A DNA stretch of 59,698 bases from a virus: IMG/VR virus record IMGVR_UViG_3300037054_000205, positions 1-59,698 of that record; one strand, 5' to 3'. The position numbers and the translations under genes were made by a program. Below, in pieces: positions 48,146-57,147 of the stretch (its first letter is position 1; the number at the start of each line of letters is the position of its first letter). Under the pieces are notes generated by a model, which saw only the letters and a list, made by a program, of their open reading frames with translations, had not been told where the DNA came from and did not search any database.

Positions 48146-49732
48146 GTGGTATCTCTAAATCAAGACCAAACTGCCGTTGTCTTCGACTCCCAGGGCGCGC
48201 GCTCTATTGTGGCAGGTCCTGGGAGCGGAAAGACCACCACGATGGTGGAGTTGGTTCGCCACCTTATCGCAGATGGTGTCTCCCCTACCGAAATTCGCGC
48301 AGTCACCTTCTCGAAAGAAATGGCAGGGCATCTCGCGAAGAAGCTAGGCATCGACGGCATCGCATCCACCTTCCATAGCCTGGGCTACGCAATTTGTTCC
48401 GAGACCGAACGCAAACCCGTCGAGCCAGAACTGCGGTATCGGCTGATGTGCCGACTCTGCAAGCGGTGGGGGCTCGACTACAAGGAACTGGACATGTTCA
48501 TTGCCCGGATGCGCCGCGAGAACATCACCCCTGCGGCGGTGGAGTATGACGACGGCGGGAACTACCCTGTCGATTTAGGGAGCGCGTACGTCGAGTATGA
48601 GGATACCCGCGCGCGGGAAGGCTGGATGGACTTCGACTCCATGCTGGCAGACGCGGTGCAGTTGCTGGAGACCAACACCCAATGCCGGGCGCGCTGGCAG
48701 CCAAAATACCTCATCGTCGACGAAGCCCAAGACACCGATAACTGCCAATGGCGCATGATGCAACTAATGGCCGAGACGCATAACAACATCACGGTCGTTG
48801 GCGACCCGAACCAAGCCATCTACGGCTTTCGTGGGGCGAAGCCCGACAACATCACCAATTTCCAACAGTGGTTCCCAGAAGGCCGCCGCTATTACTTGGG
48901 GTTGAACTACCGAAGCACACAAACCATTGTGAAGTTTGTTCGCGAGAACGTACCCCCCGGCACCCCGCAGGAGTTACTCGACCGAATGGTCGCCGCCCGC
49001 GACGTGAAGGGCGCGCCGATTGGGCTGAAGATGTATTGGAACGACGACGACGAAGCCGAGTCAGCGTTGAAGCTGGCACAGGCGGACCCGCTCAACAGTA
49101 TTATTCTTGCCCGCACTAACCGCGCCGTGGGACTCCTGGAGCGGTTGTGTAATCGGTATAGTGTTCGATACCACCTGATGGGCAAGACCGGATTCTGGAA
49201 ACAGAATGAGATTCGGAAGGCCGTCCAAGCGCTGGGAAATTATCCGCTAATTTCCTGTGAGGCCGGGCTGAACCTTACCCTCCCGGGCATTGAAAAGAAA
49301 TATGCCGTAGACGACCGGACGGAGCGCGATAACGACGCGCTGGAAAATTTACAGACGTTGCGAATCATCGGCAAAGATTTCAGCAAGGCCAGAGATTTTG
49401 TGATACACGCCAACAAGATGATGCACCGCCGCAACGACCCGAGGGGCGTCTCGATATCCACCGTCCACCAAGCCAAGGGCGGAGAATGGAAGAACGTCTA
49501 CATCATCGGAGCCAACGCGAAGGGATTCCCGCACCCAAAGGGAGACCCTATGGAAGAAAAGCGCATCTACTTCGTAGCAATATCACGGGCAATCGATAAC
49601 CTGCGTATTTCGTTCGCCGGGACGCCGTCGTTGTACTTGCGAAAATATTTAACGGAAGAAATTTTGGATACGCTTCGTGAGAAGGCGGAAGAGGTTGACC
49701 GACTGCAGGAACAGAAAAAACTTTTCGCATAG
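48146..49732 (+). CDS. UvrD/PcrA-like SF1 helicase, 528 aa
   Basis: GTG 48146 is preferred (GAGG five bases upstream) over GTG 48140. SF1A motifs in order: NQDQTAVV (Q motif), AGPGSGKTTT (Lys29), DEAQDTDNCQW, GDPNQAIYGFRGA, NYRSTQTIVKF, STVHQAKGGEWKNVYIIG and AISRAIDNLRIS. It unwinds DNA 3'-5' using ATP. At 528 residues it lacks much of the 2B and C-terminal parts of full-length UvrD. The RecB-like nuclease gene follows by 8 bp, so the two may act together. Confidence 0.9.
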   Translation: MVSLNQDQTAVVFDSQGARSIVAGPGSGKTTTMVELVRHLIADGVSPTEIRAVTFSKEMAGHLAKKLGIDGIASTFHSLGYAICSETERKPVEPELRYRLMCRLCKRWGLDYKELDMFIARMRRENITPAAVEYDDGGNYPVDLGSAYVEYEDTRAREGWMDFDSMLADAVQLLETNTQCRARWQPKYLIVDEAQDTDNCQWRMMQLMAETHNNITVVGDPNQAIYGFRGAKPDNITNFQQWFPEGRRYYLGLNYRSTQTIVKFVRENVPPGTPQELLDRMVAARDVKGAPIGLKMYWNDDDEAESALKLAQADPLNSIILARTNRAVGLLERLCNRYSVRYHLMGKTGFWKQNEIRKAVQALGNYPLISCEAGLNLTLPGIEKKYAVDDRTERDNDALENLQTLRIIGKDFSKARDFVIHANKMMHRRNDPRGVSISTVHQAKGGEWKNVYIIGANAKGFPHPKGDPMEEKRIYFVAISRAIDNLRISFAGTPSLYLRKYLTEEILDTLREKAEEVDRLQEQKKLFA

Positions 49733-49740
49733 GAGAGAAC

Positions 49741-50865
49741 ATGAGCACCATGAAGCCGCATCTGTACATAAATTCGAAAGGGTACTTCGTCACCCGCCAC
49801 AGCTACAGCGGCGGCGACTCGTTCAATTACTGTGCCCGCAAGTACTACCTTGAGCGCGTGCAGGGTTGGTCAGAGAAACAGGAGCGAATCGCCAAGTATT
49901 TTGGCATTGCGCTGGAAAAGGCGTGGACGTTCTGGCACCAGCGCGGCCAGGACACCAGCGCCGCTGTCGCCGAGTTTGTGCGCGTGTGGGCGGAACATAA
50001 AGATAAGGATTACATCTACTCCAAGCCTGAAAAAGACTGGGACACGCTGAATCTCACGGGGCAAGAACTCATTCGCCTCTACGCTATCCGCTACCCAACG
50101 TTGCCATATGTCGTGAATAACACCAAGGATTTCCAGGTCGAGACCACATTTGAAGTGTTTCCCGGCACCAAGCTGGCGGGCATTGAATTCACCAGCTATA
50201 TCGACTTGCTGGCGCAGGACAAAGTTTCGGGAAAGCCCATCATCATTGACTGCAAGACCTCGGGCAAGGATATCCCCGACCTTATCGTGCTGGACCCGCA
50301 GCTTCGGAGCTATTCCTGGGTGAAGGGATTCCGAAAAGTGGCGTTTTTGTGGTTCCGCAAGATGGGGCGGTCGATTTCGCGCGGCGACACGGCTACGATG
50401 CTGGAGCCCTACGCCGGATTGGCGCCGGGCACCGACGTCACGGTCCTGGCGACAGGTGAATTCGGAGTCTGGGTGACCCCGGACGAGAATGGATACACGG
50501 AAATGGCCGAGAAGTTTGTTGGCGAATCGAAGGCGGTGAAGGCGGCGCGATTTGATTATGTGGCTCTTCGTGGCTCCCATGTCACCGAATCATCTCTCAC
50601 TAAACAGCGCGTTCAATTTGGGATGTCCACGATCACCTCCGAGAGTGCCGAGGATATCGGGCGGTCCATCAAACAGGACATCATCAACATCACGACCGCA
50701 ACGGAGAAAGAATTCTTTCCAATGCAGAGCGGGATAAGATTCCCAAATGAAAAGTGCCCAAATTGCGCGATGCGTGGAATTTGTGCCAACCGTCCCGAAC
50801 TGCGGGACATGCTGTTGGTTCGGAAACAGCAGGATGAACTTGCTTTTTCGCAAGAAACGGAGTAG
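49741..50865 (+). CDS. RecB-like PD-(D/E)XK nuclease with Fe-S type Cys set, 374 aa
   Basis: TAGGAGAGAAC precedes the ATG. The core GIEFTSYIDLLAQ ... IIIDCKTSGKDIPDL contains the D...DxK site of the PDDEXK_1 family. An early Cys (NYCARKYYLERV) and a C-terminal CPNCAMRGIC give C...C-x2-C-x5-C, the spacing that holds a 4Fe-4S cluster in Cas4 and AddB (family knowledge). Likely a ssDNA exonuclease partnering the upstream helicase. Confidence 0.83.
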   Translation: MSTMKPHLYINSKGYFVTRHSYSGGDSFNYCARKYYLERVQGWSEKQERIAKYFGIALEKAWTFWHQRGQDTSAAVAEFVRVWAEHKDKDYIYSKPEKDWDTLNLTGQELIRLYAIRYPTLPYVVNNTKDFQVETTFEVFPGTKLAGIEFTSYIDLLAQDKVSGKPIIIDCKTSGKDIPDLIVLDPQLRSYSWVKGFRKVAFLWFRKMGRSISRGDTATMLEPYAGLAPGTDVTVLATGEFGVWVTPDENGYTEMAEKFVGESKAVKAARFDYVALRGSHVTESSLTKQRVQFGMSTITSESAEDIGRSIKQDIINITTATEKEFFPMQSGIRFPNEKCPNCAMRGICANRPELRDMLLVRKQQDELAFSQETE

Positions 50866-50889
50866 GCTCTAGGTTCCACTGAGCCTCCT

Positions 50890-53043
50890 ATGGTAAAATC
50901 CAAATTTTCCAATGACGACCTGACGCGGTGGAAACGAGAAATCAACCCCTCGCCGATTATCGGGTCTCGGGTCCCTTTGCGCCGCGAGAACGCTGAGTAT
51001 CTCGGGTTATGCCCGTTTCATCCTGACAAAAACCCCTCATTCAAAGTTTGGAAGTCTGACGAAGGGGTGTGGGGGTTCAAGTGTTTCGGATGCGGCGAGG
51101 CCGGGAACGTGTTTCAGTTCGTGCAGAAATTTGACCAAATTCCGTTCACCGTCGCCGTCGCTAAAGTCTTAACGGAAGCGGGTGTCGCTGGCTGGGAAGA
51201 CGGGCAATCACAAGCGGACCCCAAGATTCCCGACCAGACCCCGAAGGAAACCGTTACCTTCCCGATGGCGCAATACCAACCCGCTACGGCGGCACTGGAG
51301 CGCTCCCCTGCAGGGCAGAAATGGTTGGCGGCGCGCGGAATCACCATGGAAACCGCGCGAAAGTTTCACCTGGGTTTCGTGCAGAGCGCGGCGGCAATTT
51401 CTAACAGCAACTCCTGGGTAAACGACGGCTGGGTGCTGTTTCCGACCATTTCAACAGACGTTGAAACCGTCACTGCAGTGAAATATCGGAGCCTTATCGC
51501 AAAGAAGGGCAAGCGCCCGGACGGGCATGAGAATTCTGGCATCTTGCGCGCGCCCGACACCTCCACGACCCTCTATAATCTTCAAACAGTGACGCCGCAG
51601 GGGGATGTGTGGGTCTGCGAAGGCGAACCCGACACTCTGGTGCTGGCCCAGGCCGGATTGACCGCCGTAGGGTACCCGATGGCGGGATATAAGCCTACAG
51701 AGGAGGAATGTGAGTTGCTTTCCTCGGCGAAGCGTCGGTTCCTGGCAGGGGATAATGACGCGGTGGGCTCTAAGGCCATGGCGGGATTACTGGCAAGATT
51801 ACGCGGAGAGACCCACGTCATTCGCTGGCCGAACAACCGAAAAGACGCCAACGACGTTCTGACAAACGAATGTGGGAACGACCCGGCCAAGTTTAGGGCG
51901 CTCGTTGGGGAATTACAAGCTCGGGCTACCCGAACCGGGCCGATCACTATAGAGTTTCACACCCCCGCACTTCCAGACCCTGATGGAGAATATGTGGTTG
52001 CGCCTGCGGAGCATCAAGAAGATGGCTGGTTTCCGCTCGGGGATATCAGCCTGATTGGTGGGGCCAGCGGTACGGGAAAGACAACTTGGATTTTCGAAAT
52101 GCTCCATAAACAAAAACAGGGTTGGGAAGTCTTAGGGCACAGCACCTTCAAGCACTCTTTTCATGTTCTGGCGTACGACAGGGGAGCAAACGCTTTTACC
52201 CGCACGCTGCGGCGGCTGAATTTAGCGCCGAGGGATATCCCAACAACCCCCCTCCCGCTGTCTTTCGGCACCGACGCGGTGCAAAACATCATCAATGAAA
52301 TCGAGAAGATGAGGCCGACCCCCAATATAATATTCATTGAAGGGTTAGACATGCTGCTCGATGACGCCAATAAAAAGTCAGTCGTATCCCCATTCATGCG
52401 ACAAATGCAAGAGACGGCGGCGCATTTTCACATCGCTTTGATTTGTAGTGTCGGAGCACCCAAAACCAAGCGCGGGGAAGACTACGCCGCCAAGCGGGAT
52501 AAGCTCTCAGGGAGCGAAGCCTGGGGTCGGAACTGCGAAACGGTCTGTGTACTCGAATTCTCTGAAGAAGACGACGGGACCGCCCCCCAGCGCGAATTAA
52601 CCATACTCCCACGCAATGCCCCGGCTGAAAAGTTCACCCTTCAGTTCGAAGGCGGGCGTCTTGTGCCAGTAAAAGCAACCGAAGAAGAAGAACCAGACCA
52701 AAAACCCACAGGGCGGCCACCTCTGGCGTTACAGAAGGCTGTTCGGTTTTTGGAGCGAGAACTGCAAGATGGAACCAGGAAAGACAGCCAGGAAGTGTAC
52801 GCCCGCGCGCAAGGGTTGGAGAGAATCAGCAGGAGTACTCTGGACCGCGCCATCGACTCGATGCACATCAAAACCGAGATGGAGCCGTATACAACCACAA
52901 ATCCTCGTTCACATGTGGTCAAGCACGGTTACCGGGTCATGTGGTCATTAGAGCCCATGAGTGTTGGCGGTGAAAACAACATCGAAGAGATGAACGGACA
53001 ATCATCACCTTTGCTGGACTATGGGTCGTCACATGGGAAATAA
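50890..53043 (+). CDS. Bifunctional DNA primase-helicase, 717 aa
   Basis: CHC2-type zinc finger: Cys41, His44, Cys65, Cys68. TOPRIM domain: VWVCEGEPDTLVLAQAG ... LAGDNDAVGSKA. RecA-type helicase domain: Walker A GASGTGKT with Lys397, then IIFIEGLDMLLDD. C-terminal helical region. It primes lagging-strand synthesis and unwinds DNA at the fork. The Shine-Dalgarno is poor (GAGCCTCCT). An AT-rich iteron gap follows, a sensible place for an origin. Confidence 0.92.
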   Translation: MVKSKFSNDDLTRWKREINPSPIIGSRVPLRRENAEYLGLCPFHPDKNPSFKVWKSDEGVWGFKCFGCGEAGNVFQFVQKFDQIPFTVAVAKVLTEAGVAGWEDGQSQADPKIPDQTPKETVTFPMAQYQPATAALERSPAGQKWLAARGITMETARKFHLGFVQSAAAISNSNSWVNDGWVLFPTISTDVETVTAVKYRSLIAKKGKRPDGHENSGILRAPDTSTTLYNLQTVTPQGDVWVCEGEPDTLVLAQAGLTAVGYPMAGYKPTEEECELLSSAKRRFLAGDNDAVGSKAMAGLLARLRGETHVIRWPNNRKDANDVLTNECGNDPAKFRALVGELQARATRTGPITIEFHTPALPDPDGEYVVAPAEHQEDGWFPLGDISLIGGASGTGKTTWIFEMLHKQKQGWEVLGHSTFKHSFHVLAYDRGANAFTRTLRRLNLAPRDIPTTPLPLSFGTDAVQNIINEIEKMRPTPNIIFIEGLDMLLDDANKKSVVSPFMRQMQETAAHFHIALICSVGAPKTKRGEDYAAKRDKLSGSEAWGRNCETVCVLEFSEEDDGTAPQRELTILPRNAPAEKFTLQFEGGRLVPVKATEEEEPDQKPTGRPPLALQKAVRFLERELQDGTRKDSQEVYARAQGLERISRSTLDRAIDSMHIKTEMEPYTTTNPRSHVVKHGYRVMWSLEPMSVGGENNIEEMNGQSSPLLDYGSSHGK

Positions 53044-53100
53044 CTACCCATGTCTGCTTGTAAGGGTTCGTCAAATGAGTTTTAGCTGTGTGCAGGAGAA

Positions 53101-53201
53101 TACTTTTGGAAATGGTTGTATATATATGATTCTATTATATATAAGTCTTTCCAAAACCCTTCTGGAAAACAAGGGGGACTTCTGGAAACACTTTCCAAAA
53201 G
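53101..53201. other. Iteron cluster with AT-rich tract, candidate replication origin
   Basis: Five copies of CTTYTGGAAA (one C to G variant) occur at 53103-53112 (+), 53148-53157 (-, GTTTTGGAAA), 53159-53168 (+), 53179-53188 (+) and 53192-53201 (-). Copies 1 and 2 flank a TA-only-like core (TATATATATGATTCTATTAT...) that would melt easily. The gap (53044-53234) is strikingly AT-rich in a GC-rich genome and lies right after primase-helicase. Origin function is inference; a transcriptional operator array is the alternative. Confidence 0.5.
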
Positions 53202-53234
53202 TAAACTATTTTCTGCGCCGAGGAGGAAAAGACC

Positions 53235-53735
53235 ATGTCTCGACTAAGTAAGAGTTTGCCTCGAATCGCAGCCCATGAACTGCAAAACACCCGCTGCGGG
53301 TTGAAGAACCTTCAGTTTAAGTTGGAACTGATATCGGAAGCCTACGGGGCCGCCGATGTAGAAAACGATTTTCGAGATTGGTGCCGGGGCTTGGAGGAAG
53401 GGCTCCATCCGAAATACCCGATTTTCGATTACATGAAGGTGATTGACTCTCGGTTAGGGTCTTCCCCTGAAGAGAAGCGGGCCGATTTCGACGACCCGGC
53501 CATCAGTGAATTGCAATCCCTCGCATATGAGTTGACCGGGCTGTTTCCGGTAAAAACTTCAGTCGCAAATGCGCGGGTGATATACTCGGTCGAAGAGATC
53601 AAAGATGCCTTGGTAGAATACACCGAGGCTCTACCGGATAAAGGCTCGAAAGCGGACATGCGGGCCTTCTGGGCCGAAGGCGGGGTCGACGCCATCATTC
53701 TTGCCCGCAGACGGAGAGCCGAACATGCCCGTTAA
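53235..53735 (+). CDS. Hypothetical protein, 166 aa
   Basis: GAGGAGGAAAAG precedes the ATG, just downstream of the iteron gap. Helical, acidic, soluble protein (LPRIAAHELQNTRCGLKNLQ ... RAFWAEGGVDAIILARRRRAE). Its expression could be controlled by the repeats upstream. No family recognised. Confidence 0.65.
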   Translation: MSRLSKSLPRIAAHELQNTRCGLKNLQFKLELISEAYGAADVENDFRDWCRGLEEGLHPKYPIFDYMKVIDSRLGSSPEEKRADFDDPAISELQSLAYELTGLFPVKTSVANARVIYSVEEIKDALVEYTEALPDKGSKADMRAFWAEGGVDAIILARRRRAEHAR

Positions 53736-54039
53736 AGTGGTGAAGATTAGTCGGAAGTATCTGAATTTCGGGACCTACATCGGACGGGAGTGGGCGGGGA
53801 ACGGTGAGTCTCTTTTTCACAATCCTTACCACATCGGTCCCGACGGTTCCCGTGCGGAGGTGATTGCTAAATTTGCGGAGTACTGGTATAGTCCGCAACA
53901 GAAGTTTCTCCGCGAGGCGGCCTTGACTCATATTGCGCAGCATGCTACACTGGGTTGTTGGTGCAAGCCCCGCGACTGTCATGGAGACATTATCGCGGGG
54001 TATCTTAACTGGAAACGACAGGAGCCCAGATTATGGTAG
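53725..54039 (+). CDS. DUF4326-like protein, 104 aa
   Basis: Start 53725 (ACGGAGAGCC upstream), overlapping the previous gene by 11 bp. KYLNFGTYIGREWAGNGESL, HNPYHIG and the ending GCWCKPRDCHGDIIAGYL give the W(G)NP-like and CWCxPxxCHGD motifs of DUF4326 (named from memory), a small domain found in many phages and of unknown function. Confidence 0.75.
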   Translation: MPVKVVKISRKYLNFGTYIGREWAGNGESLFHNPYHIGPDGSRAEVIAKFAEYWYSPQQKFLREAALTHIAQHATLGCWCKPRDCHGDIIAGYLNWKRQEPRLW

Positions 54040-54320
54040 ATGCAGCCGACCACACCGAACCAGATTGTCGCGGGAACTGCGGGTTCTGCAAGAATCACGA
54101 AGACGGGTACGCTAAAATGGATGAGAATGGGAAAATGCAGCCCGCTTGTTGGCCCTGCATCGACAAAGACCGCGTGGCGGTAAAGTTTCGCCCCCGTAAG
54201 CCCGTGGGAACGACATTCACGGAAGACACCGACACCGATGTCCATATTAAAGCGCGGGAGAAGAAAGAGAAACACGCCCCCGGTCTCGCGCCATCCGAAG
54301 TTCGACCAAAGGTGAACTAA
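54033..54320 (+). CDS. Small Cys-rich protein, 95 aa
   Basis: ACAGGAGCCC precedes the ATG. CRGNCGFCKNHEDGYAKM and CWPCID give three or four Cys plus His in an N-terminal zinc-ribbon-like knuckle, then a basic disordered tail. Function unknown. Confidence 0.6.
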   Translation: MVDAADHTEPDCRGNCGFCKNHEDGYAKMDENGKMQPACWPCIDKDRVAVKFRPRKPVGTTFTEDTDTDVHIKAREKKEKHAPGLAPSEVRPKVN

Positions 54321-54586
54321 TGGAAACCAATGAACAGAAAATAGCAAGAGAAGAGATTAGTGCCGTTGTGGCGAGCCTGCTTCGAATTGCCACGAAAAAC
54401 AAATGCGCCGTCGTCGGATTTGTGATTGGAGCGGAGCCCGCGCTGATGATTCGATTTGGCAACGTGAAAGAGAAGGGTCCTGCGCTGGCTGAGTTGTATT
54501 TGAAACTCTCCGATATCTCCGAAGAAAAAGAAGAGTCGGGAGAGACGATTATCCGCAACATAAAATCCGAAGGGTTGGGAAATTAA
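54320..54586 (+). CDS. Hypothetical protein, 88 aa
   Basis: It shares a base with the previous TAA (TAATG); AAAGGTG upstream. Charged alpha/beta protein (METNEQKIAREEISAVVASLLRIA). Short enough to be a modulator of another protein. No family recognised. Confidence 0.6.
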   Translation: METNEQKIAREEISAVVASLLRIATKNKCAVVGFVIGAEPALMIRFGNVKEKGPALAELYLKLSDISEEKEESGETIIRNIKSEGLGN

Positions 54587-54587
54587 C

Positions 54588-55223
54588 ATGGAAATGTACG
54601 CGACCAGTCCTGACGTAGACCCCATTCAACATGTTCGGGAGTGGGCGATGCATATGGCGGTCAATGAGGACAACTCTGAGCGGGGGTATGCACACCTCGG
54701 GTGGTTGTTGCTGCAGGTCGCGGATATGCAATACTGGCGCGTACATTTTACGACCTTCCGAGAGTACCTCCGAAGTGTGGCGCAAGTCTCCAGGAAGTCT
54801 GTCGGGCAACTTCACCAGTATTTTCTTACTGTCCGAGACTTGAGCGACACATTTTCGGCAGAGCAACTTGAAATTATGGGAATTTCGAAAGCTATCAAAC
54901 TGCGCGCGGCGAAAGATTATGCCATAGTTCTGCCCGCCGTCGTGGTGAATGCCGCGCTCGACCCGAAGATTACTGTTCAGGACCTGAAAAAAGTTATTTC
55001 CGTCGCACTTAAGATGCCGGAGGAAGAGGGCGACTGGATGGACCTGGAATTTGAGTTCATGGTGACGCCGGAACAACGCGCCCTATTTACGCAAGCCGTG
55101 GATGTGGCGATGCACACGGAGCCGTTGACGAAATCAACGATTTCTAAATCTGCCCAGATGCTGGACGTGGCAACCAAGTTGGCTCAGGAATTTTTAGGGT
55201 CTCATTGCGGTGATGGGCAATGA
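54588..55223 (+). CDS. Hypothetical helical protein, 211 aa
   Basis: Weak Shine-Dalgarno (TTGGGAAATT). Mostly helical: HVREWAMHMAVNEDNSERGY, YLRSVAQVSRKSVGQLHQYF, FSAEQLEIMGISKAIKLRAA. The segment IKLRAAKDYAIVLPAVVVNA and its neighbours have a helix-turn-helix look (V-S-R-K-S-V-G-Q), so it may bind DNA. No family named with confidence. It overlaps the following HNH gene. Confidence 0.6.
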   Translation: MEMYATSPDVDPIQHVREWAMHMAVNEDNSERGYAHLGWLLLQVADMQYWRVHFTTFREYLRSVAQVSRKSVGQLHQYFLTVRDLSDTFSAEQLEIMGISKAIKLRAAKDYAIVLPAVVVNAALDPKITVQDLKKVISVALKMPEEEGDWMDLEFEFMVTPEQRALFTQAVDVAMHTEPLTKSTISKSAQMLDVATKLAQEFLGSHCGDGQ

Positions 55224-55612
55224 GAAAATTTGTGTGTGTGGAATTAGACCAGACCCGGAACTGGGTGGTGAGGATTTTTCGCAGCGAGAGCGCCGCATAT
55301 GGCGCGCAGGGTCCTACGGATGTCATTTTATATTCGAAGGCCGTGAGTAGTATCCGTCACGCGTTGTTTATTCGGTCCAAAGGGTTATGTGAACTTTGCA
55401 GTGAAATTTTGACCGAAAAGTCCGGGCATATGCATGAACAAATGCATCGCGGAAAGGGTGGTGAGATAAGTCTGGAGAATAGTGTTTTTATTTGCGCCCG
55501 TACGCATAAGCGAGAGCATCGCGACAGGAATGTGCGATGGGGCGAGACCGTCTGTCAGCACATGAACAATCCATTTGAATGTAAACTTTGTCGAGAGAGG
55601 AGTATTTTGTGA
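55220..55612 (+). CDS. HNH endonuclease, 130 aa
   Basis: It starts in an ATGA overlap. CELCSEIL, HMHEQMHRGKGGEISLENSV, FICARTHKREH and CQHMNNPFECKLC hold the HNH core (His-His ... Asn-x8-His) and two Cys pairs. Single-domain phage HNH nucleases can be homing nucleases or packaging cofactors; far from terL, homing is more likely. Confidence 0.75.
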   Translation: MRKFVCVELDQTRNWVVRIFRSESAAYGAQGPTDVILYSKAVSSIRHALFIRSKGLCELCSEILTEKSGHMHEQMHRGKGGEISLENSVFICARTHKREHRDRNVRWGETVCQHMNNPFECKLCRERSIL

Positions 55613-57066
55613 TAAAACACTTAATTCGGGTACTGGTATTGGTGATGGCTGTTTTCGTGATTAACGGCAGGGGGGTAGCGACCCCAATTGGCGGCCCTAC
55701 GGGATACACGCTTTGCGCTTCAGAAAATGGTACGTGTTCATTTACTGGAACGGCGAGCGTGGCGTATGGGGCGAACGGACAATTCAATTATCAAAACCTC
55801 ACGGGAGGCACGCTCTGCGCTAATTCGGTCTTTGGTGACCCAATTTACGGAGTTGCAAAGGCATGCTATACGCAGGCGGCACTACCACCGAGCGGAGGTC
55901 CTACGGGCTACACGTTCTGCTCTTCTGAAAGCGGAACTTGTTCCTTTACGGGAACGATGAGCGTGGCTTTCGGAGCTAACGGTCAATTCAACTATAAGAA
56001 CCTCACGGGCGGAACGTCCTGTACCAACACCGTGTTCGGCGACCCAATTTACGGAGTTGCAAAATCGTGCTACACGCAAGCGGTGACACCTCCCCCAAGC
56101 GGCGGACCCACGGGTTACACATTCTGTGCTTCGGAAAACGGCGCGTGTGCGTTTACCGGAACTGCGAGTGTGGCTTTCGGAGCTAATGGCGCATTTAACT
56201 ATAAGAACCTCACAGGCGGCACGCCATGCACGAATGTCATCTTCGGCGACCCAATTTACGGAGTTGCAAAATCTTGCTACACGCAGTCCGTCACTGTTGG
56301 GAGTGTCGTGATTACCACGGCGTCAATTCCTGGCGGCATGGTTGGGTTGTCTTATCAAACTACCATCGCCACCACGGGCGGAACGGCCCCCTACACCTTT
56401 TCCATATCGGGGGGTTCTCTTCCACCTGGGCTCTCTTTGGCGTCTAGCACAGGAATGATTTACGGAACACCAATAGTTTCAGGGGTATTCCCGTTCACTA
56501 TTCAGGTAGTTGATTCGGAGAATCCAGCCGCATTAGCTACGCATCCGTATACTATCGCCGTTGTGTCGACGTTGGCAATCTCTACAGCATCCTTGCCTGC
56601 CGCGAACATCGGGGTGGGGTACACCACAACCATTACCGCAACGGGAGGCGTTGTGCCGTACACGTTCGCGGTTACGAATGGTTCATTGCCTGCGGGGTTG
56701 CCTTTGAATTCTGCAACTGGCGTTCTCGCGGGGACTCCAACAACGGGAGGGGCTTTTAACTTCACACTGACGGCTTCCGACAGCGCAGTGCCTCAAGATA
56801 AATCCTCGGCCCCATTTCTCATTGTTGTGGGGCATACGGTTATTGTGCAGTGGACGGCATCCATTACTCCAGGGGTTTCCTATAACGTGTACTCTGGAAT
56901 CACTTCGGGGGGACCTTACACCTCGATTGGAACCACATCCGCGTTGAATTTTAGGGACCCCACATCTACTGCGGGAAACACTTATTACTATGTGGTAACC
57001 GCGTTCGACACTAATGGTGAGAGTGGGTATTCCAATGAAGCGTCAGCAGTGATTCCAAAACCCTAA
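55609..57066 (+). CDS. Exported multidomain carbohydrate-binding-like protein, 485 aa
   Basis: GTG start at 55609 with GAGAGGAG upstream gives a signal peptide MIKHLIRVLVLVMAVFVING. Three nearly identical modules of about 69 residues follow (from about 28, 96 and 165; core CASENGTCSFTGTASVAYGA, FGDPIYGVAK), each with Cys pairs. Next come two putative-Ig modules (IPGGMVGLSYQTTIATTGGT and relatives) and a C-terminal fibronectin III domain (HTVIVQWTASITPGVSYNVY). Such layouts occur in secreted or surface proteins of soil bacteria. It is likely exported by the infected cell. Confidence 0.78.
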   Translation: MIKHLIRVLVLVMAVFVINGRGVATPIGGPTGYTLCASENGTCSFTGTASVAYGANGQFNYQNLTGGTLCANSVFGDPIYGVAKACYTQAALPPSGGPTGYTFCSSESGTCSFTGTMSVAFGANGQFNYKNLTGGTSCTNTVFGDPIYGVAKSCYTQAVTPPPSGGPTGYTFCASENGACAFTGTASVAFGANGAFNYKNLTGGTPCTNVIFGDPIYGVAKSCYTQSVTVGSVVITTASIPGGMVGLSYQTTIATTGGTAPYTFSISGGSLPPGLSLASSTGMIYGTPIVSGVFPFTIQVVDSENPAALATHPYTIAVVSTLAISTASLPAANIGVGYTTTITATGGVVPYTFAVTNGSLPAGLPLNSATGVLAGTPTTGGAFNFTLTASDSAVPQDKSSAPFLIVVGHTVIVQWTASITPGVSYNVYSGITSGGPYTSIGTTSALNFRDPTSTAGNTYYYVVTAFDTNGESGYSNEASAVIPKP

Positions 57067-57107
57067 AGAAAAAACTTGACAATGGATTATCTTTAGGGCA
57101 GTATTAA
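57061..57107 (+). promoter_or_regulatory. Possible promoter flanked by inverted repeat
   Basis: TTGACA at 57076-57081; the best -10 is TATTAA at 57102-57107, a long 20-bp spacer. CCCTAAAG (57061-57068) and CTTTAGGG (57091-57098) form an exact inverted repeat around the -35, operator-like. It would drive the barrel-like gene at 57215 through a 100-bp leader. Confidence 0.35.
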
Positions 57108-57147
57108 AGGTGCGAAGTGGAGTAGGATTCACCTAGTATACCCCGGC

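Noticed and set aside
53021-53251. Open frame (76 codons) covering the AT-rich gap after primase-helicase
   Set aside because: It starts inside the upstream gene without a ribosome site and its sequence is just the repeats translated; the DNA repeat structure explains the region better.
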